From the NCBI RefSeq assembly GCF_002015075.1, contig NZ_MUXZ01000021.1, positions 18,495-82,494 on the forward strand: DNA of 64,000 nt. The letters run 5' to 3'. The translations under genes were made by a program, and so were the position numbers. The DNA is from Canicola haemoglobinophilus (GTDB lineage: Bacteria > Pseudomonadota > Gammaproteobacteria > Enterobacterales > Pasteurellaceae). Positions within the stretch are counted from its first letter, which is position 1. Each line of letters begins with the position of its first letter. The notes below the pieces were generated by a model. The model ran no database searches. It was not told where the DNA came from and worked only from the letters and a program-made list of their open reading frames with translations. Shown in pieces: positions 9,552-19,324 of the stretch.

Positions 9552-11357
9552 ATGACTACTCAAGAGAAAAAAATTGCTATAACTGATGTGGTTTTACGTG
9601 ATGCACATCAATCTCTTTTTGCAACACGTTTACGCCTTGATGATATGTTACCTATTGCCGCTGAGCTAGATAAAGTTGGCTATTGGTCACTTGAGGCTTG
9701 GGGTGGCGCAACTTTTGACGCTTGTATTCGTTTTTTAGGTGAAGATCCTTGGGTACGTTTGCGTGAGCTGAAAAAAGCGATTCCAAATACACCATTACAA
9801 ATGTTATTACGCGGTCAAAATTTATTGGGCTACCGCCATTATGCTGATGACGTAGTTGATAAATTTGTTGAGCGTGCGGTAGCAAATGGAATGAGCGTAT
9901 TCCGTGTATTTGATGCAATGAATGATCCGCGAAATATGCAGCAAGCCTTAAAAGCTGTACGTAAAAATGGCGGCCATGCACAAGGCACATTAAGCTACAC
10001 AACCAGTCCAGTACATACTTTAGAAACTTGGCTAGATACCACAGAACAACTATTAGAAATAGGTATCGACTCATTAGTTATTAAAGATATGTCTGGAATT
10101 TTATCGCCAGTAGAAGCATACAAATTAGTCAGTGAAATCAAAAAACGCTACGATGTGCGCTTACACATTCATTGCCATTCAACTACTGGCATGGCAGAAA
10201 TGGCATTACTCAAAGCTATCGAAGCTGGTGCTGACGGTATTGATACCGCGATTTCTTCCATGAGTGGTACTTATGGACATCCTGCCACGGAAGCATTAGT
10301 AGCGACCTTAGATAATACGCAATACGACACGGGATTAAGTATTCCGCAACTTGAACGCATTTCAGCCTATTTCCGTGATGTACGCAAAAAATACGCTAAA
10401 TTTGAAGGGCAATTAAGAGGAGTTGATAGCCGAATTCTCGTTGCACAAGTACCGGGGGGAATGTTAACTAATTTAGAAAGTCAGCTCAAACAACAAAATG
10501 CATCCGACAAATTAGATCAAGTGTTACAGGAAATCCCAAAAGTGCGGTCTGATTTAGGCTATATTCCATTGGTTACACCAACCTCACAAATCGTTGGTAC
10601 ACAGGCGGTAATTAACGTATTGATGGGCGAACGTTATAAAACTATTGCGAAAGAAACTGCTGGTATCCTCAAAGGGGAATACGGCCGTACACCAGCACCG
10701 GTCAATGCGGAATTGCAAGCTAAAGTGTTAGCTGGCGAACAACCTATTACTGACCGCCCAGCAGATCACATTGAACCAGAAATGGACAAATTATCCACAG
10801 AGATCAAACGATTAGTCAAAGAGAAAGGTATCCAGCTTGCTGAGAATGAAATTGATGATGTATTAATCGTTGCCCTATTCCCTCAGGTTGGCTTGAAATT
10901 CTTAGAAAATCGAGGCAATCCAGATGCCTTTGAACCTGCACCAAGCATAGAAGAAACCAAAGTAAAACCAACGGAAAAACCGACCGCACTTCCAAAACAA
11001 AATGGTAGTGCTGTTTATACCGTTGAGTTAGAGGGCAAATCTTTCGTAGTGAAAGTTAGCGAAGGCGGAGATATTAGTAATATTGCACCTGCACCAGCAG
11101 CGCCAACAACACAACCCACTGAACAAGTAAATACCACCACGAAGGGTAACCCAGTCAATGCACCAATGGCAGGGAACATCTGGAAAGTGCTTGTCAATGA
11201 AGGACAAAAAGTAGCAGAAGGAGAGGTATTACTCATTTTAGAAGCAATGAAAATGGAAACAGAAATCCGTGCGGCTACATCAGGCACTGTGCAAGGCATA
11301 AAAGTAAAAGCAGGCGATACAGTGGCTGTGGGTGATACTTTATTAACTTTGGCATAA
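9552..11357 (+). CDS. oadA: Oxaloacetate decarboxylase alpha subunit (biotin carrier)
   Basis: Cytoplasmic carboxyltransferase that moves CO2 from oxaloacetate to biotin for decarboxylation by OadB. The N-terminal carboxyltransferase domain (about residues 1-470) shows VVLRDAHQSLFATR and the metal-binding HIHCHS segment. A Pro/Ala/Thr-rich flexible linker (near residues 470-530) leads to a biotinyl domain with the biotinylation motif EAMKMETE around residue 565. The 601 residues fit the family. Uptake sequences at 10540 and 10983; the second encodes part of the linker. Confidence 0.96.
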   Translation: MTTQEKKIAITDVVLRDAHQSLFATRLRLDDMLPIAAELDKVGYWSLEAWGGATFDACIRFLGEDPWVRLRELKKAIPNTPLQMLLRGQNLLGYRHYADDVVDKFVERAVANGMSVFRVFDAMNDPRNMQQALKAVRKNGGHAQGTLSYTTSPVHTLETWLDTTEQLLEIGIDSLVIKDMSGILSPVEAYKLVSEIKKRYDVRLHIHCHSTTGMAEMALLKAIEAGADGIDTAISSMSGTYGHPATEALVATLDNTQYDTGLSIPQLERISAYFRDVRKKYAKFEGQLRGVDSRILVAQVPGGMLTNLESQLKQQNASDKLDQVLQEIPKVRSDLGYIPLVTPTSQIVGTQAVINVLMGERYKTIAKETAGILKGEYGRTPAPVNAELQAKVLAGEQPITDRPADHIEPEMDKLSTEIKRLVKEKGIQLAENEIDDVLIVALFPQVGLKFLENRGNPDAFEPAPSIEETKVKPTEKPTALPKQNGSAVYTVELEGKSFVVKVSEGGDISNIAPAPAAPTTQPTEQVNTTTKGNPVNAPMAGNIWKVLVNEGQKVAEGEVLLILEAMKMETEIRAATSGTVQGIKVKAGDTVAVGDTLLTLA

Positions 11358-11369
11358 TCGGAGATTAAT

Positions 11370-12674
11370 ATGGAAAGTATTCTCGCCCTCTTACAAGGTA
11401 CAGGCGTGATGCATTTAAGCTGGGGGCAAGCGGTTATGCTTGTCATCAGCTTGATATTGCTCTACCTTGCAATTGTGAAAAAATTTGAACCGCTCTTATT
11501 ACTACCCATTGGATTTGGAGGATTATTATCGAATATTCCCGAAGCCAATATGGCATTTTCAGCACTCGAAAATTTACTTCATTCGGATAATGCCCAACAT
11601 TTATCTGCACTGGCTAATTTACTTCACTGTAATGCCGATGCCTCTTCATTGAAGCAGGCATTGGAACAAGCTCCAGCACTGTTACATACACAAGCAGGCT
11701 TGTTAGCAAAAGATTTAGGCTATACCGATGGTGTGCTATCTACTTTTTATAGTGTTGCCATTAACTCAGGTGCCGCACCTCTGATTATTTTCATGGGTGT
11801 TGGAGCAATGACAGATTTTGGTCCATTACTTGCCAATCCGAAAACATTATTACTAGGAGCAGCGGCACAATTCGGGATTTTTGCTACTGTGTTAGGTGCG
11901 CTAGCATTAAATTGGTTCGGTATTATTGAATTTACCCTTCCGCAAGCAGCCGCAATCGGGATTATTGGTGGTGCTGATGGCCCAACAGCAATTTATCTTG
12001 CCAGCAAACTAGCTCCAGAGTTATTAGGTGCTATAGCTGTTGCGGCTTATTCTTATATGGCATTGGTTCCACTTATCCAACCGCCAATCATGCGTCTTTT
12101 AACTACGAAACAAGAACGCAAAATTAAAATGGTACAGCTACGCAATGTGAGCAATAGGGAAAAAATCTTATTTCCAATCGTGCTATTAATTCTGGTGGCC
12201 TTATTATTGCCAGATGCAGCGCCATTATTAGGTATGTTCTGTTTTGGTAATTTAATGCGAGTGAGTGGCGTGGTAGAGCGTTTAAGTGATACTACTCAAA
12301 ATGCCTTAATTAATATTGTGACAATCTTCCTTGGATTATCCGTTGGAGCAAAATTAGTCGCAGATAAATTCCTTCAACCACAAACTTTGGGGATTTTATT
12401 ACTAGGTATGATTGCATTCGCTATTGGAACGGCAAGCGGTATCTTAATGGCGAAGTTGATGAACTACTTTAGTAAAGACAAAATTAATCCTCTTATTGGC
12501 TCCGCTGGTGTTTCTGCTGTTCCAATGGCAGCTCGAGTATCCAATAAATTAGGCTTAGAAGCGGATCATCAAAACTTTTTATTAATGCATGCAATGGGTC
12601 CTAATGTGGCTGGCGTAATTGGTTCTGCCATTGCCGCTGGGGTAATGCTGAAATATATTTCAGCAATTATGTAA
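11370..12674 (+). CDS. oadB: Oxaloacetate decarboxylase beta subunit (sodium pump)
   Basis: Membrane subunit (434 residues) that decarboxylates carboxybiotin and exports Na+. It starts 12 bases after oadA with GGAGA upstream of ATG. Multiple hydrophobic helices are interrupted by the conserved regions GIIGGADGPTAIYL, which carries the functionally essential Asp of the family, and GNLMRVSGV / SAGVSAVPMAARV. The family's cytoplasmic connector is represented by an unusually long segment near residues 60-110. The gene ends just before a strong terminator. Confidence 0.95.
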   Translation: MESILALLQGTGVMHLSWGQAVMLVISLILLYLAIVKKFEPLLLLPIGFGGLLSNIPEANMAFSALENLLHSDNAQHLSALANLLHCNADASSLKQALEQAPALLHTQAGLLAKDLGYTDGVLSTFYSVAINSGAAPLIIFMGVGAMTDFGPLLANPKTLLLGAAAQFGIFATVLGALALNWFGIIEFTLPQAAAIGIIGGADGPTAIYLASKLAPELLGAIAVAAYSYMALVPLIQPPIMRLLTTKQERKIKMVQLRNVSNREKILFPIVLLILVALLLPDAAPLLGMFCFGNLMRVSGVVERLSDTTQNALINIVTIFLGLSVGAKLVADKFLQPQTLGILLLGMIAFAIGTASGILMAKLMNYFSKDKINPLIGSAGVSAVPMAARVSNKLGLEADHQNFLLMHAMGPNVAGVIGSAIAAGVMLKYISAIM

Positions 12675-12687
12675 TAATTTTACGGAT

Positions 12688-12719
12688 AAAAAATGTCGAG
12701 TTATATGCTCGACATTTTT
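12688..12719. terminator. Bidirectional terminator between oadB and glnA
   Basis: AAAAATGTCGAG / CTCGACATTTTT stem with a 7-base loop; A and T runs at both sides allow it to end oadGAB from the left and glnA from the right. Confidence 0.9.
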
Positions 12720-12747
12720 ATTGTTTCAAAATGATCTAAAACTTGAC

Positions 12748-14166
12748 TTAAGCATAATACATTTCAAATTCCACTGGATGTGGCGTCATATTTAGGCGTT
12801 CTACTTCTTTACGTTTCATAGTAACGAAAGCATCAATAAATTCTTTACTAAATACTTTGCCATGAGTTAAGAATTCATAATCCTTCTCTAAATGATCTAG
12901 GGCTTCACCTAATGAACTTGCAACAGCTGGAATTTCTTTCAATTCTTCTGGCGGTAAGTCATAAAGATTTTTATCCATTGCATCGCCCGGATGAAGTTTG
13001 TTTTGGATACCATCTAAACCAGCCATTAATAAAGCAGAAAATGCTAAATATGGGTTCGCAAGTGGATCTGGGAAACGCACTTCGACACGAATTGCTTTAG
13101 GATTTGTTACTGCTGGAATACGAATTGATGCAGAACGGTTGCTTGCTGAGTAAGCTAATAAAACGGGTGCTTCAAAGCCTGGAACTAAGCGTTTATAAGA
13201 GTTAGTCGAAGGGTTAGTAAAGGCATTTAAGGCTTTAGCATGTTTGATAATCCCACCAATAAAATAAAGTGCGGTATCAGAAAGCCCAGCATATTTGTCC
13301 CCTTGGAAAATATTTTTCCCATCTTTACTCAAAGACATATTGCAGTGCATGCCCGAACCATTATCGCCTGTAATTGGTTTTGGCATAAAGCAAGCTGTTT
13401 TACCATGCTCATAAGCCACATTTTGTACAATATATTTATAAATTTGTGTTTCGTCTGCTTTTAGCGTAAGGGTATTAAATTTAGTTGCAATCTCATTTTG
13501 TCCAGCCGTTGCCACTTCATGATGATGTGCCTCAATGACTAATCCCATTTCTTCCATTAACAGACACATTTCTGAGCGAATATCATGAGCAGTATCATTT
13601 GGTGCAACTGCGCAATAACCACCTTTTTTCAACGGGCGATAAGCCTTGTTGCCGTCTTCATAACGTTTATTTGTATTCCATGCCGCCTCAATATCATCAA
13701 CAACATAAGAATTGCCGTTCATAGAAACATCAAAACGCACATCGTCAAATAAGAAAAACTCTGGCTCAGGCCCAACAAATACATTATCCGCAATGCCTGT
13801 TGAACACATATAATTCTCTGCTCGAATAGCAATTGAGCGAGGGTCTCTATCATAACTTTGCATTGTGGTTGGTTCGAAAATACTGCAGCGGATTGAAAGG
13901 GTAGGAATTTGAGCGAAGGGGTCAACAACGGCGGTTTCTGCAATTGGCATCAATAACATATCCGCCTTATTTATGGCTTTCCAACCTTCAACTGATGAGC
14001 CATCAAACATCTTGCCATCTTCAAATAAGTCCTCATCAACTAAACTGACTGGCAAGGAAACCCCATGTTCTTTACCTTTAATATCGGTAAAACGAAGAAG
14101 AACAAACCTAATGTTATTTTCTTCAATTAACTTGAATACATTTGCAATAGCTGTTGTGTTTGACAT
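12748..14166 (-). CDS. glnA: Glutamine synthetase (type I-beta)
   Basis: Condenses ammonia and glutamate to glutamine; dodecameric enzyme of nitrogen assimilation. At 472 residues it has the length of GSI-beta. Visible motifs are the N-terminal beta-grasp region with MFDGSSVEGW, the metal-binding segment PEPEFFLFD, the ATP-binding GSGMHCNMSL, and NLYDLPPEE, whose tyrosine near residue 401 is the adenylylation site. No ntrB/ntrC partners follow it here; the neighbours are convergent oadB and divergent typA. A TATAAT -10 box for glnA is possible at 14217-14222. Confidence 0.97.
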   Translation of the reverse strand: MSNTTAIANVFKLIEENNIRFVLLRFTDIKGKEHGVSLPVSLVDEDLFEDGKMFDGSSVEGWKAINKADMLLMPIAETAVVDPFAQIPTLSIRCSIFEPTTMQSYDRDPRSIAIRAENYMCSTGIADNVFVGPEPEFFLFDDVRFDVSMNGNSYVVDDIEAAWNTNKRYEDGNKAYRPLKKGGYCAVAPNDTAHDIRSEMCLLMEEMGLVIEAHHHEVATAGQNEIATKFNTLTLKADETQIYKYIVQNVAYEHGKTACFMPKPITGDNGSGMHCNMSLSKDGKNIFQGDKYAGLSDTALYFIGGIIKHAKALNAFTNPSTNSYKRLVPGFEAPVLLAYSASNRSASIRIPAVTNPKAIRVEVRFPDPLANPYLAFSALLMAGLDGIQNKLHPGDAMDKNLYDLPPEELKEIPAVASSLGEALDHLEKDYEFLTHGKVFSKEFIDAFVTMKRKEVERLNMTPHPVEFEMYYA

Positions 14167-14407
14167 AAATATTCTCTCTATTTTAGTGGGAAGGGAAATA
14201 AAAAATTTAAGCGAAGATTATAATCAATTAGAACCTAATAGTGTAGGGAAATTTATAGTCTGCAAGGGTGGTTTTTTATAGCTCAAGCTAGTAAAAGGTT
14301 GTATAATCTGCGACCTTTCGCACTATATAGATGTAAAAATGAACTATTTTGAAAAGTAAAGTGCGGTAGAAATTTCTTTATTTTTTATATAACCCTAGAT
14401 TATTCAA

Positions 14408-16258
14408 ATGACAGATAAAATTGATATTCAAAAATTGCGTAATATTGCAATTATTGCGCACGTTGACCATGGTAAAACAACCCTTGTTGATAAACTTCTT
14501 AAACTTTCAGGCACATTAGATACCTCTCGTGGCGATACAGATGAACGTGTAATGGATTCAAACGATCTTGAGAAAGAACGTGGCATTACTATTCTTGCAA
14601 AAAATACGGCGATTAACTGGAATGGCTATCGCATCAATATCGTAGATACTCCGGGACATGCTGACTTCGGTGGTGAAGTTGAACGTGTTCTTTCTATGGT
14701 TGACTCTGTGTTATTGGTAGTAGATGCCTTTGATGGTCCAATGCCACAAACTCTCTTCGTAACACAAAAAGCCTTCTCTCATGGCTTAAAACCAATTGTA
14801 GTTATCAATAAAGTTGACCGCCCAGGCGCGCGTCCTGACTGGGTGGTAGATCAAGTATTTGATCTTTTTGTGAACTTAGGTGCAACAGATGAACAACTTG
14901 ATTTCCCGATTATCTACGCTTCAGCACTAAATGGTGTTGCGGGTCTTGAACATGAAGAATTAGCGCCAAATATGGATCCGCTCTTTGAAGCCATTGTTGA
15001 GCACGTTTCGCCACCAGATGTGGAATTAGATGCGCCATTCCAAATGCAAATTTCACAATTAGATTACAGCAAATATTTAGGCGTTATTGGTATTGGTCGT
15101 ATCAAACGTGGTACCGTGAAACCAAATCAACCTATTACCTTAGTTGACTCTGAAGGAAAAACTCGTAATGGTCGTATTGGTCAAGTGCTTGGTCATTTAG
15201 GTTTACAACGTTACGAAGCGCAAGAAGCTTATGCTGGCGATATTATCGCTATTACAGGTTTAGGCGAATTAAATATTTCAGATACTATTTGTGATATTAA
15301 TAATGTAGAAGCATTACCAGCATTAAGTGTTGATGAGCCAACTGTGACTATGTTCTTCTGCGTAAATACTTCTCCATTCTGTGGACAAGAAGGTAAATTT
15401 GTCACTTCTCGCCAAATTTTAGAACGTTTGAAGAAAGAGCTTGTGCATAACGTAGCCTTACGAGTAGAAGAAACAGATGACTCAGATATTTTCAGCGTAT
15501 CAGGTCGTGGTGAATTACACTTATCGGTATTGATTGAAAATATGCGTCGTGAAGGCTATGAATTAGCAGTATCACGTCCGAAAGTTATCTTCAAAGAGAT
15601 TGATGGACGTAAACAAGAGCCATTTGAGCAAGTGACCATTGATATTGAAGAACAGCATCAAGGTGCGGTAATGGAAGCGCTAGGTATTCGTAAAGGTGAA
15701 GTGCGTGATATGGTGCCAGATGGCAAAGGTCGCACCCGTTTAGAATACATCATTCCAAGCCGTGGCTTAATTGGTTTCCGTAATGAATTTATGACCATGA
15801 CTTCTGGTACAGGCTTACTTTATTCAAGCTTTAGTCATTATGATGATGTAAAAGCGGGAGAAATTGGTCAGCGTATTAACGGTGTACTAATCTCAAATGG
15901 TACAGGTAAGGCTCTTGCTTACTCACTTTATGCCTTACAAGATCGTGGTAAGTTAATGGTGGATCATGGTGCTGAAATCTATGAAGGACAAGTTATTGGT
16001 ATTCATAGCCGTTCTAATGATTTAACGGTAAATCCATTAGAAGGTAAAAAACTTACTAATATGCGTGCTTCAGGTAAAGATGATGCGCTAACCTTAACCA
16101 CACCATTAAAATTCACACTTGAACAAGCATTAGAATTTATTGATGATGATGAGTTAGTCGAAGTCACACCAGCATCTGTGCGTATTCGTAAAAAACTTCT
16201 GACTGAAGTTGAGCGTAAACGTGCAAATCGTACTACAACCAGTACAAGTACTCGCTAA
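14408..16258 (+). CDS. typA: Ribosome-associated GTPase BipA/TypA
   Basis: Translational GTPase related to EF-G that assists 50S assembly and stress adaptation. G1 motif AHVDHGKTT is at residues 17-25, followed by RGITILAKNT, VDTPGHADFGGE (G3) and VINKVD (G4); then domain II, EF-G-like domains and the BipA-specific C-terminal domain. 616 residues, family length. The ATG at 14408 has no clear Shine-Dalgarno, which is common for this gene. An uptake sequence sits in the leader at 14359, and a TATAAT at 14302-14307 may be its -10 box. Confidence 0.97.
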   Translation: MTDKIDIQKLRNIAIIAHVDHGKTTLVDKLLKLSGTLDTSRGDTDERVMDSNDLEKERGITILAKNTAINWNGYRINIVDTPGHADFGGEVERVLSMVDSVLLVVDAFDGPMPQTLFVTQKAFSHGLKPIVVINKVDRPGARPDWVVDQVFDLFVNLGATDEQLDFPIIYASALNGVAGLEHEELAPNMDPLFEAIVEHVSPPDVELDAPFQMQISQLDYSKYLGVIGIGRIKRGTVKPNQPITLVDSEGKTRNGRIGQVLGHLGLQRYEAQEAYAGDIIAITGLGELNISDTICDINNVEALPALSVDEPTVTMFFCVNTSPFCGQEGKFVTSRQILERLKKELVHNVALRVEETDDSDIFSVSGRGELHLSVLIENMRREGYELAVSRPKVIFKEIDGRKQEPFEQVTIDIEEQHQGAVMEALGIRKGEVRDMVPDGKGRTRLEYIIPSRGLIGFRNEFMTMTSGTGLLYSSFSHYDDVKAGEIGQRINGVLISNGTGKALAYSLYALQDRGKLMVDHGAEIYEGQVIGIHSRSNDLTVNPLEGKKLTNMRASGKDDALTLTTPLKFTLEQALEFIDDDELVEVTPASVRIRKKLLTEVERKRANRTTTSTSTR

Positions 16259-16276
16259 AGGATAAAAAGCAAATAT

Positions 16277-16312
16277 AAAAAGGGTAAATGTTAAAAATAT
16301 TTACCCTTTTTA
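16277..16312. terminator. Terminator after typA
   Basis: AAAAAGGGTAAAT / ATTTACCCTTTTT hairpin, located between convergent typA and the DUF6882-like gene; suited to both directions. Confidence 0.88.
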
Positions 16313-16316
16313 AATC

Positions 16317-17021
16317 CTATCCTTTCAATTGCAAAATTTTGCCTTGCTCATCAAAAATACCAATAATCTCTTTCTCTCCCTTTCTGGCAATAAGATGAGT
16401 ATCGTTATCTTCAACGATCACATATTTTTTAGCCGTCACATAATTTTTTAGCACTTTTTTCTGGGCTTTAATTTCAAACATAGAAATAAACTTTGAATAT
16501 ACAGACAAAATATCAAGCTGAACTTGCTCTGCTGTTTTTTCCATTGATTTGCTTAACTCAGGAATTGTCATCAACAATGCACCTGAACCAAAATTCCCGA
16601 CATAATAGCCTTGATAATCAAACATGCCTAAAGCTACCAAACCAAAACTATGAATATCATTGATAGATAACCTCAAGTTAGCCTTCGTTAATTCACTAAT
16701 TTTGTATTTTTTTCCATAAGCACGTAATTCTTTTACTTGGCTCAATAATTTTGTTGGGATATTAGATTTTGTATTTGCCCAAGCCCATAACCAAGTTTCA
16801 TTTTCAAAAGAAAAGGAACCTAAGATTTGCACAGGGAAAACAAGAGATTGATTAAACTTAATTTGCCCCGAAGATAAATCAACTTCCCAATCTAAACCTT
16901 CAACCTGTTGGGCAAATTCCAACTGTTTCTCAAAACCCCAAATGGCATATTGATCATAGAGAGAAGAAAAACTTTTATAAGCAGTAAACTTCGTGAAACC
17001 AAACAGTTTTTTAAACAACAT
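16317..17021 (-). CDS. DUF6882-like protein of unknown function
   Basis: A soluble 234-residue protein without signal peptide or membrane segment. The WLWAWAN motif near residue 80 and the following helical layout resemble the DUF6882 group, a family named only by its domain number; that assignment is from memory of the motif and not certain. The C-terminal 30 residues look like a small beta domain. ATG is preceded by AAGGAAAC. It stands alone, separated from rpsT upstream by a strong terminator. No uptake sequence lies inside it. Function unknown. Confidence 0.6.
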   Translation of the reverse strand: MLFKKLFGFTKFTAYKSFSSLYDQYAIWGFEKQLEFAQQVEGLDWEVDLSSGQIKFNQSLVFPVQILGSFSFENETWLWAWANTKSNIPTKLLSQVKELRAYGKKYKISELTKANLRLSINDIHSFGLVALGMFDYQGYYVGNFGSGALLMTIPELSKSMEKTAEQVQLDILSVYSKFISMFEIKAQKKVLKNYVTAKKYVIVEDNDTHLIARKGEKEIIGIFDEQGKILQLKG

Positions 17022-17107
17022 AAATTGTTTCCTTATTTAAGCACTGAAGATTATTTATTTTTAGGTTTGCAATATTAAAAAGCAACTTATGGCTTTATTC
17101 AAGCGAT

Positions 17108-17137
17108 AAAAAACCGCACTTTAAAGTGCGGTTTTAT
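17108..17137 (-). terminator. Inverted-USS terminator of rpsT
   Basis: ACCGCACTT (17113-17121) and AAGTGCGGT (17124-17132) face each other with almost no loop, forming an AAACCGCACTTTAAAGTGCGGTTT-type perfect palindrome followed by T residues on the minus strand. Confidence 0.88.
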
Positions 17138-17158
17138 TTTTATTAATTTTCAAAAAAA

Positions 17159-17413
17159 TTACGCTAATTTTTTGATTTGTGCTGCTAATTTAGATTTGTG
17201 GTTAGCTGCTTTGTTAGCGTGGATTAAGCCTTTAGATGCCATACGATCCACAACTTTTTGAAATGCTGCTTCTGCTGCTGCTTTCTCACCAGTTGCTACT
17301 GCTGCGTAAGTTTTTTTGATAAAAGTACGCATCATAGAGCGTTGGCTTGCGTTGTGCTGACGGCGTTTTTCAGATTGAATCGCACGTTTTTTAGCTGACT
17401 TGATATTAGCCAA
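17159..17413 (-). CDS. rpsT: 30S ribosomal protein S20 (TTG start)
   Basis: Primary 16S rRNA-binding protein of the small subunit. Family alignment (ANIKSAKKRAIQSEKRR) places the start at the TTG codon 17413-17411, with AGGAG seven bases upstream; E. coli rpsT is also known to use TTG, which is tied to its autoregulation. The longer frame up to 17485 is a spurious extension. The product is 84 residues, three shorter than E. coli S20: the segment corresponding to AFNEMQPIVDR reads AFQKVVDR here, an in-frame loss of three codons. The C-terminus KAANHKSKLAAQIKKLA is typical. Confidence 0.95.
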   Translation of the reverse strand: MANIKSAKKRAIQSEKRRQHNASQRSMMRTFIKKTYAAVATGEKAAAEAAFQKVVDRMASKGLIHANKAANHKSKLAAQIKKLA

Positions 17414-17514
17414 GGTCAAACTCCTAAAAATGTCTGTTAGTTTACGAAAAAATAAAGGCGTAAAATATGCCTTTTTTCTATACAATTGTCAATAAACAAT
17501 TAGCAAAATTTGGT

Positions 17515-17572
17515 TTGAGGATTTCGGTGAGACACAACCGAAAAAAGCATCGTTGGCCTTCCTCAATGTCTC
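17515..17572. other. Nested inverted repeats between rpsT and murJ
   Basis: TTGAGG (17515-17520) pairs with CCTCAA (17561-17566), enclosing TTTCGGT (17522-17528) paired with ACCGAAA (17537-17543). An alternative pairing of GAGACA with TGTCTC (17567-17572) is possible. It lies in the divergent leader region of rpsT and murJ and could be part of either transcript. No known RNA family was recognised. Confidence 0.35.
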
Positions 17573-17702
17573 TCGTTTTGAGCATAAGTGTTGAGCAGAG
17601 TCACGATGTGGGCGAGATTTTAACAGTTTTTTCGCCTAGAATATAGCTTAAAAATAAAATTTATATACAATTAAGCCAATTTTTCACAAAGGGAAGTTTA
17701 TT

Positions 17703-19274
17703 TTGAGTAAGAAATTATTGAAATCAGGCATTGTCGTCAGTTCAATGACCTTGCTGTCACGTATTTTGGGTTTAATTCGTGATGTGATTACCGCACAAAT
17801 TTTAGGTGCTGGCATTGCTGCCGATGTGTTTTTATTTGCCAATCGAATTCCTAATTTTTTAAGACGTTTATTTGCTGAAGGTGCTTTTTCACAAGCCTTT
17901 GTACCTGTTTTAGCGGAATACCAAAAATCAGGCGATTTAAATAAAACAAGAGAATTTATCGGCAAAGTCTCTGGTACATTAGGCGGATTAGTTTCCATTG
18001 TTACCCTATTGGCAATGATTTTTTCGCCTGTAGTTGCGGCAATTTTTGGTTCGGGTTGGTTTGTGGATTGGCTCAATGACGGTCCTAATGCAATCAAATT
18101 CGAGCAAGCCTCTTTACTTCTTAAAATCACTTTTCCTTACTTATGGTTTATTACCTTTGTAGCATTATCAGGTGCAATTTTAAATACTATTGGCAAATTT
18201 GGCGTGATGTCTTTTTCACCTGTTCTACTCAATATAGCCATGATTGCTACCGCACTTTTACTTGCCCCTCGATTAGAGAATCCTGATCTTGCTTTAGCTA
18301 TTGGAATCTTCATCGGTGGTTTGTTGCAATTCCTGTTTCAAATTCCCTTTTTAAAGAGGGTGGGATTGTTAACAAAGCCTAAATGGGCTTGGAATGATGA
18401 GGGTGTCAAAAAAGTTAGAACTTTGATGATTCCTGCCCTATTCGGCGTTTCAGTGAGTCAGATTAATCTTTTATTAGATACTTTTATTGCTAGCTTTTTA
18501 ATGACAGGATCAATCAGTTGGCTTTATTACTCAGATCGCTTATTAGAATTTCCACTCGGCTTATTCGGCATTGCAATTTCAACGGTTATTCTCCCAACCC
18601 TTTCTCGACATCACGTTAATCGCACAGATAATGTGGAAAAAAGTGCGGTTGATTTTCGTCAAACAATGGATTGGGGAGTTAGAATGATCTTCTTACTAGG
18701 CATTCCTGCGATGATTGGCATTGCTATTTTAGCTCAACCAATGCTATTAGTGCTTTTTATGCGTGGGCAATTTTTATTTTCTGATGTAAAAGCCGCCGCC
18801 CAATCACTTTGGGCACTGAACGCTGGTTTATTAAGTTTTATGTTAATAAAAATCTTAGCAAACGGCTACTATGCTCGCCAAGATACCAAAACGCCTGTAA
18901 AAGTTGGAATTATCGCCATGGTAAGCAATATGGGATTTAACTTACTTGCTATTCCACTAGGTTATGTTGGATTAGCTATTGCTTCTGCGATGTCCGCAAC
19001 GCTTAACGTTTATTTACTTTATCGAGGGTTATCCCAAGCAGGGGTTTACTATTTTACTCGCCAAAGTGCGGTCTTTCTTATCAAAGTTTTAGTTTCAGCA
19101 ACCTTTATGGGAGGCATCATTTGGTATTATTCCCCTGCTTTAAATTTTTGGATGCAAATGGCTTTTTCTATTCGTGTATTTTGGTTAATCGGGCTAATTT
19201 CTGTTGCTGCAATAAGTTATGTAACAATGCTCATAATATTAGGTATCCGTAAACATCATTTAATATATAAATAG
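17703..19274 (+). CDS. murJ: Lipid II flippase MurJ
   Basis: MVF/MOP-superfamily flippase that moves lipid II across the inner membrane for peptidoglycan synthesis. 523 residues with about 14 hydrophobic helices; the N-terminus (SKKLLKSGIVVSSMTLLSR) and the segments RIPNFLRRLFAEGAFSQAFVPV and RGQF are strong family hallmarks. The start is TTG at 17703, supported by AAGGGAAG upstream and by the absence of an in-frame ATG before conserved residues. Divergent from rpsT. Three uptake sequences inside (18249, 18641, 19064). Confidence 0.95.
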   Translation: MSKKLLKSGIVVSSMTLLSRILGLIRDVITAQILGAGIAADVFLFANRIPNFLRRLFAEGAFSQAFVPVLAEYQKSGDLNKTREFIGKVSGTLGGLVSIVTLLAMIFSPVVAAIFGSGWFVDWLNDGPNAIKFEQASLLLKITFPYLWFITFVALSGAILNTIGKFGVMSFSPVLLNIAMIATALLLAPRLENPDLALAIGIFIGGLLQFLFQIPFLKRVGLLTKPKWAWNDEGVKKVRTLMIPALFGVSVSQINLLLDTFIASFLMTGSISWLYYSDRLLEFPLGLFGIAISTVILPTLSRHHVNRTDNVEKSAVDFRQTMDWGVRMIFLLGIPAMIGIAILAQPMLLVLFMRGQFLFSDVKAAAQSLWALNAGLLSFMLIKILANGYYARQDTKTPVKVGIIAMVSNMGFNLLAIPLGYVGLAIASAMSATLNVYLLYRGLSQAGVYYFTRQSAVFLIKVLVSATFMGGIIWYYSPALNFWMQMAFSIRVFWLIGLISVAAISYVTMLIILGIRKHHLIYK

Positions 19275-19275
19275 A

Positions 19276-19304
19276 AAAACCTCCAGTTTAAGGCTGGAGG
19301 TTTT
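19276..19304. terminator. Bidirectional terminator murJ/hxuA
   Basis: AAAACCTCCAG / CTGGAGGTTTT stem with a short loop between the converging murJ and hxuA. Confidence 0.88.
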
Positions 19305-19324
19305 CTCAAATAAGTATTTTATTA

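Noticed and set aside
11426..11436. An Apl-type uptake sequence in oadB
   Set aside because: It reads GCAAGCGGT, one base off the 9-mer, and was not counted.
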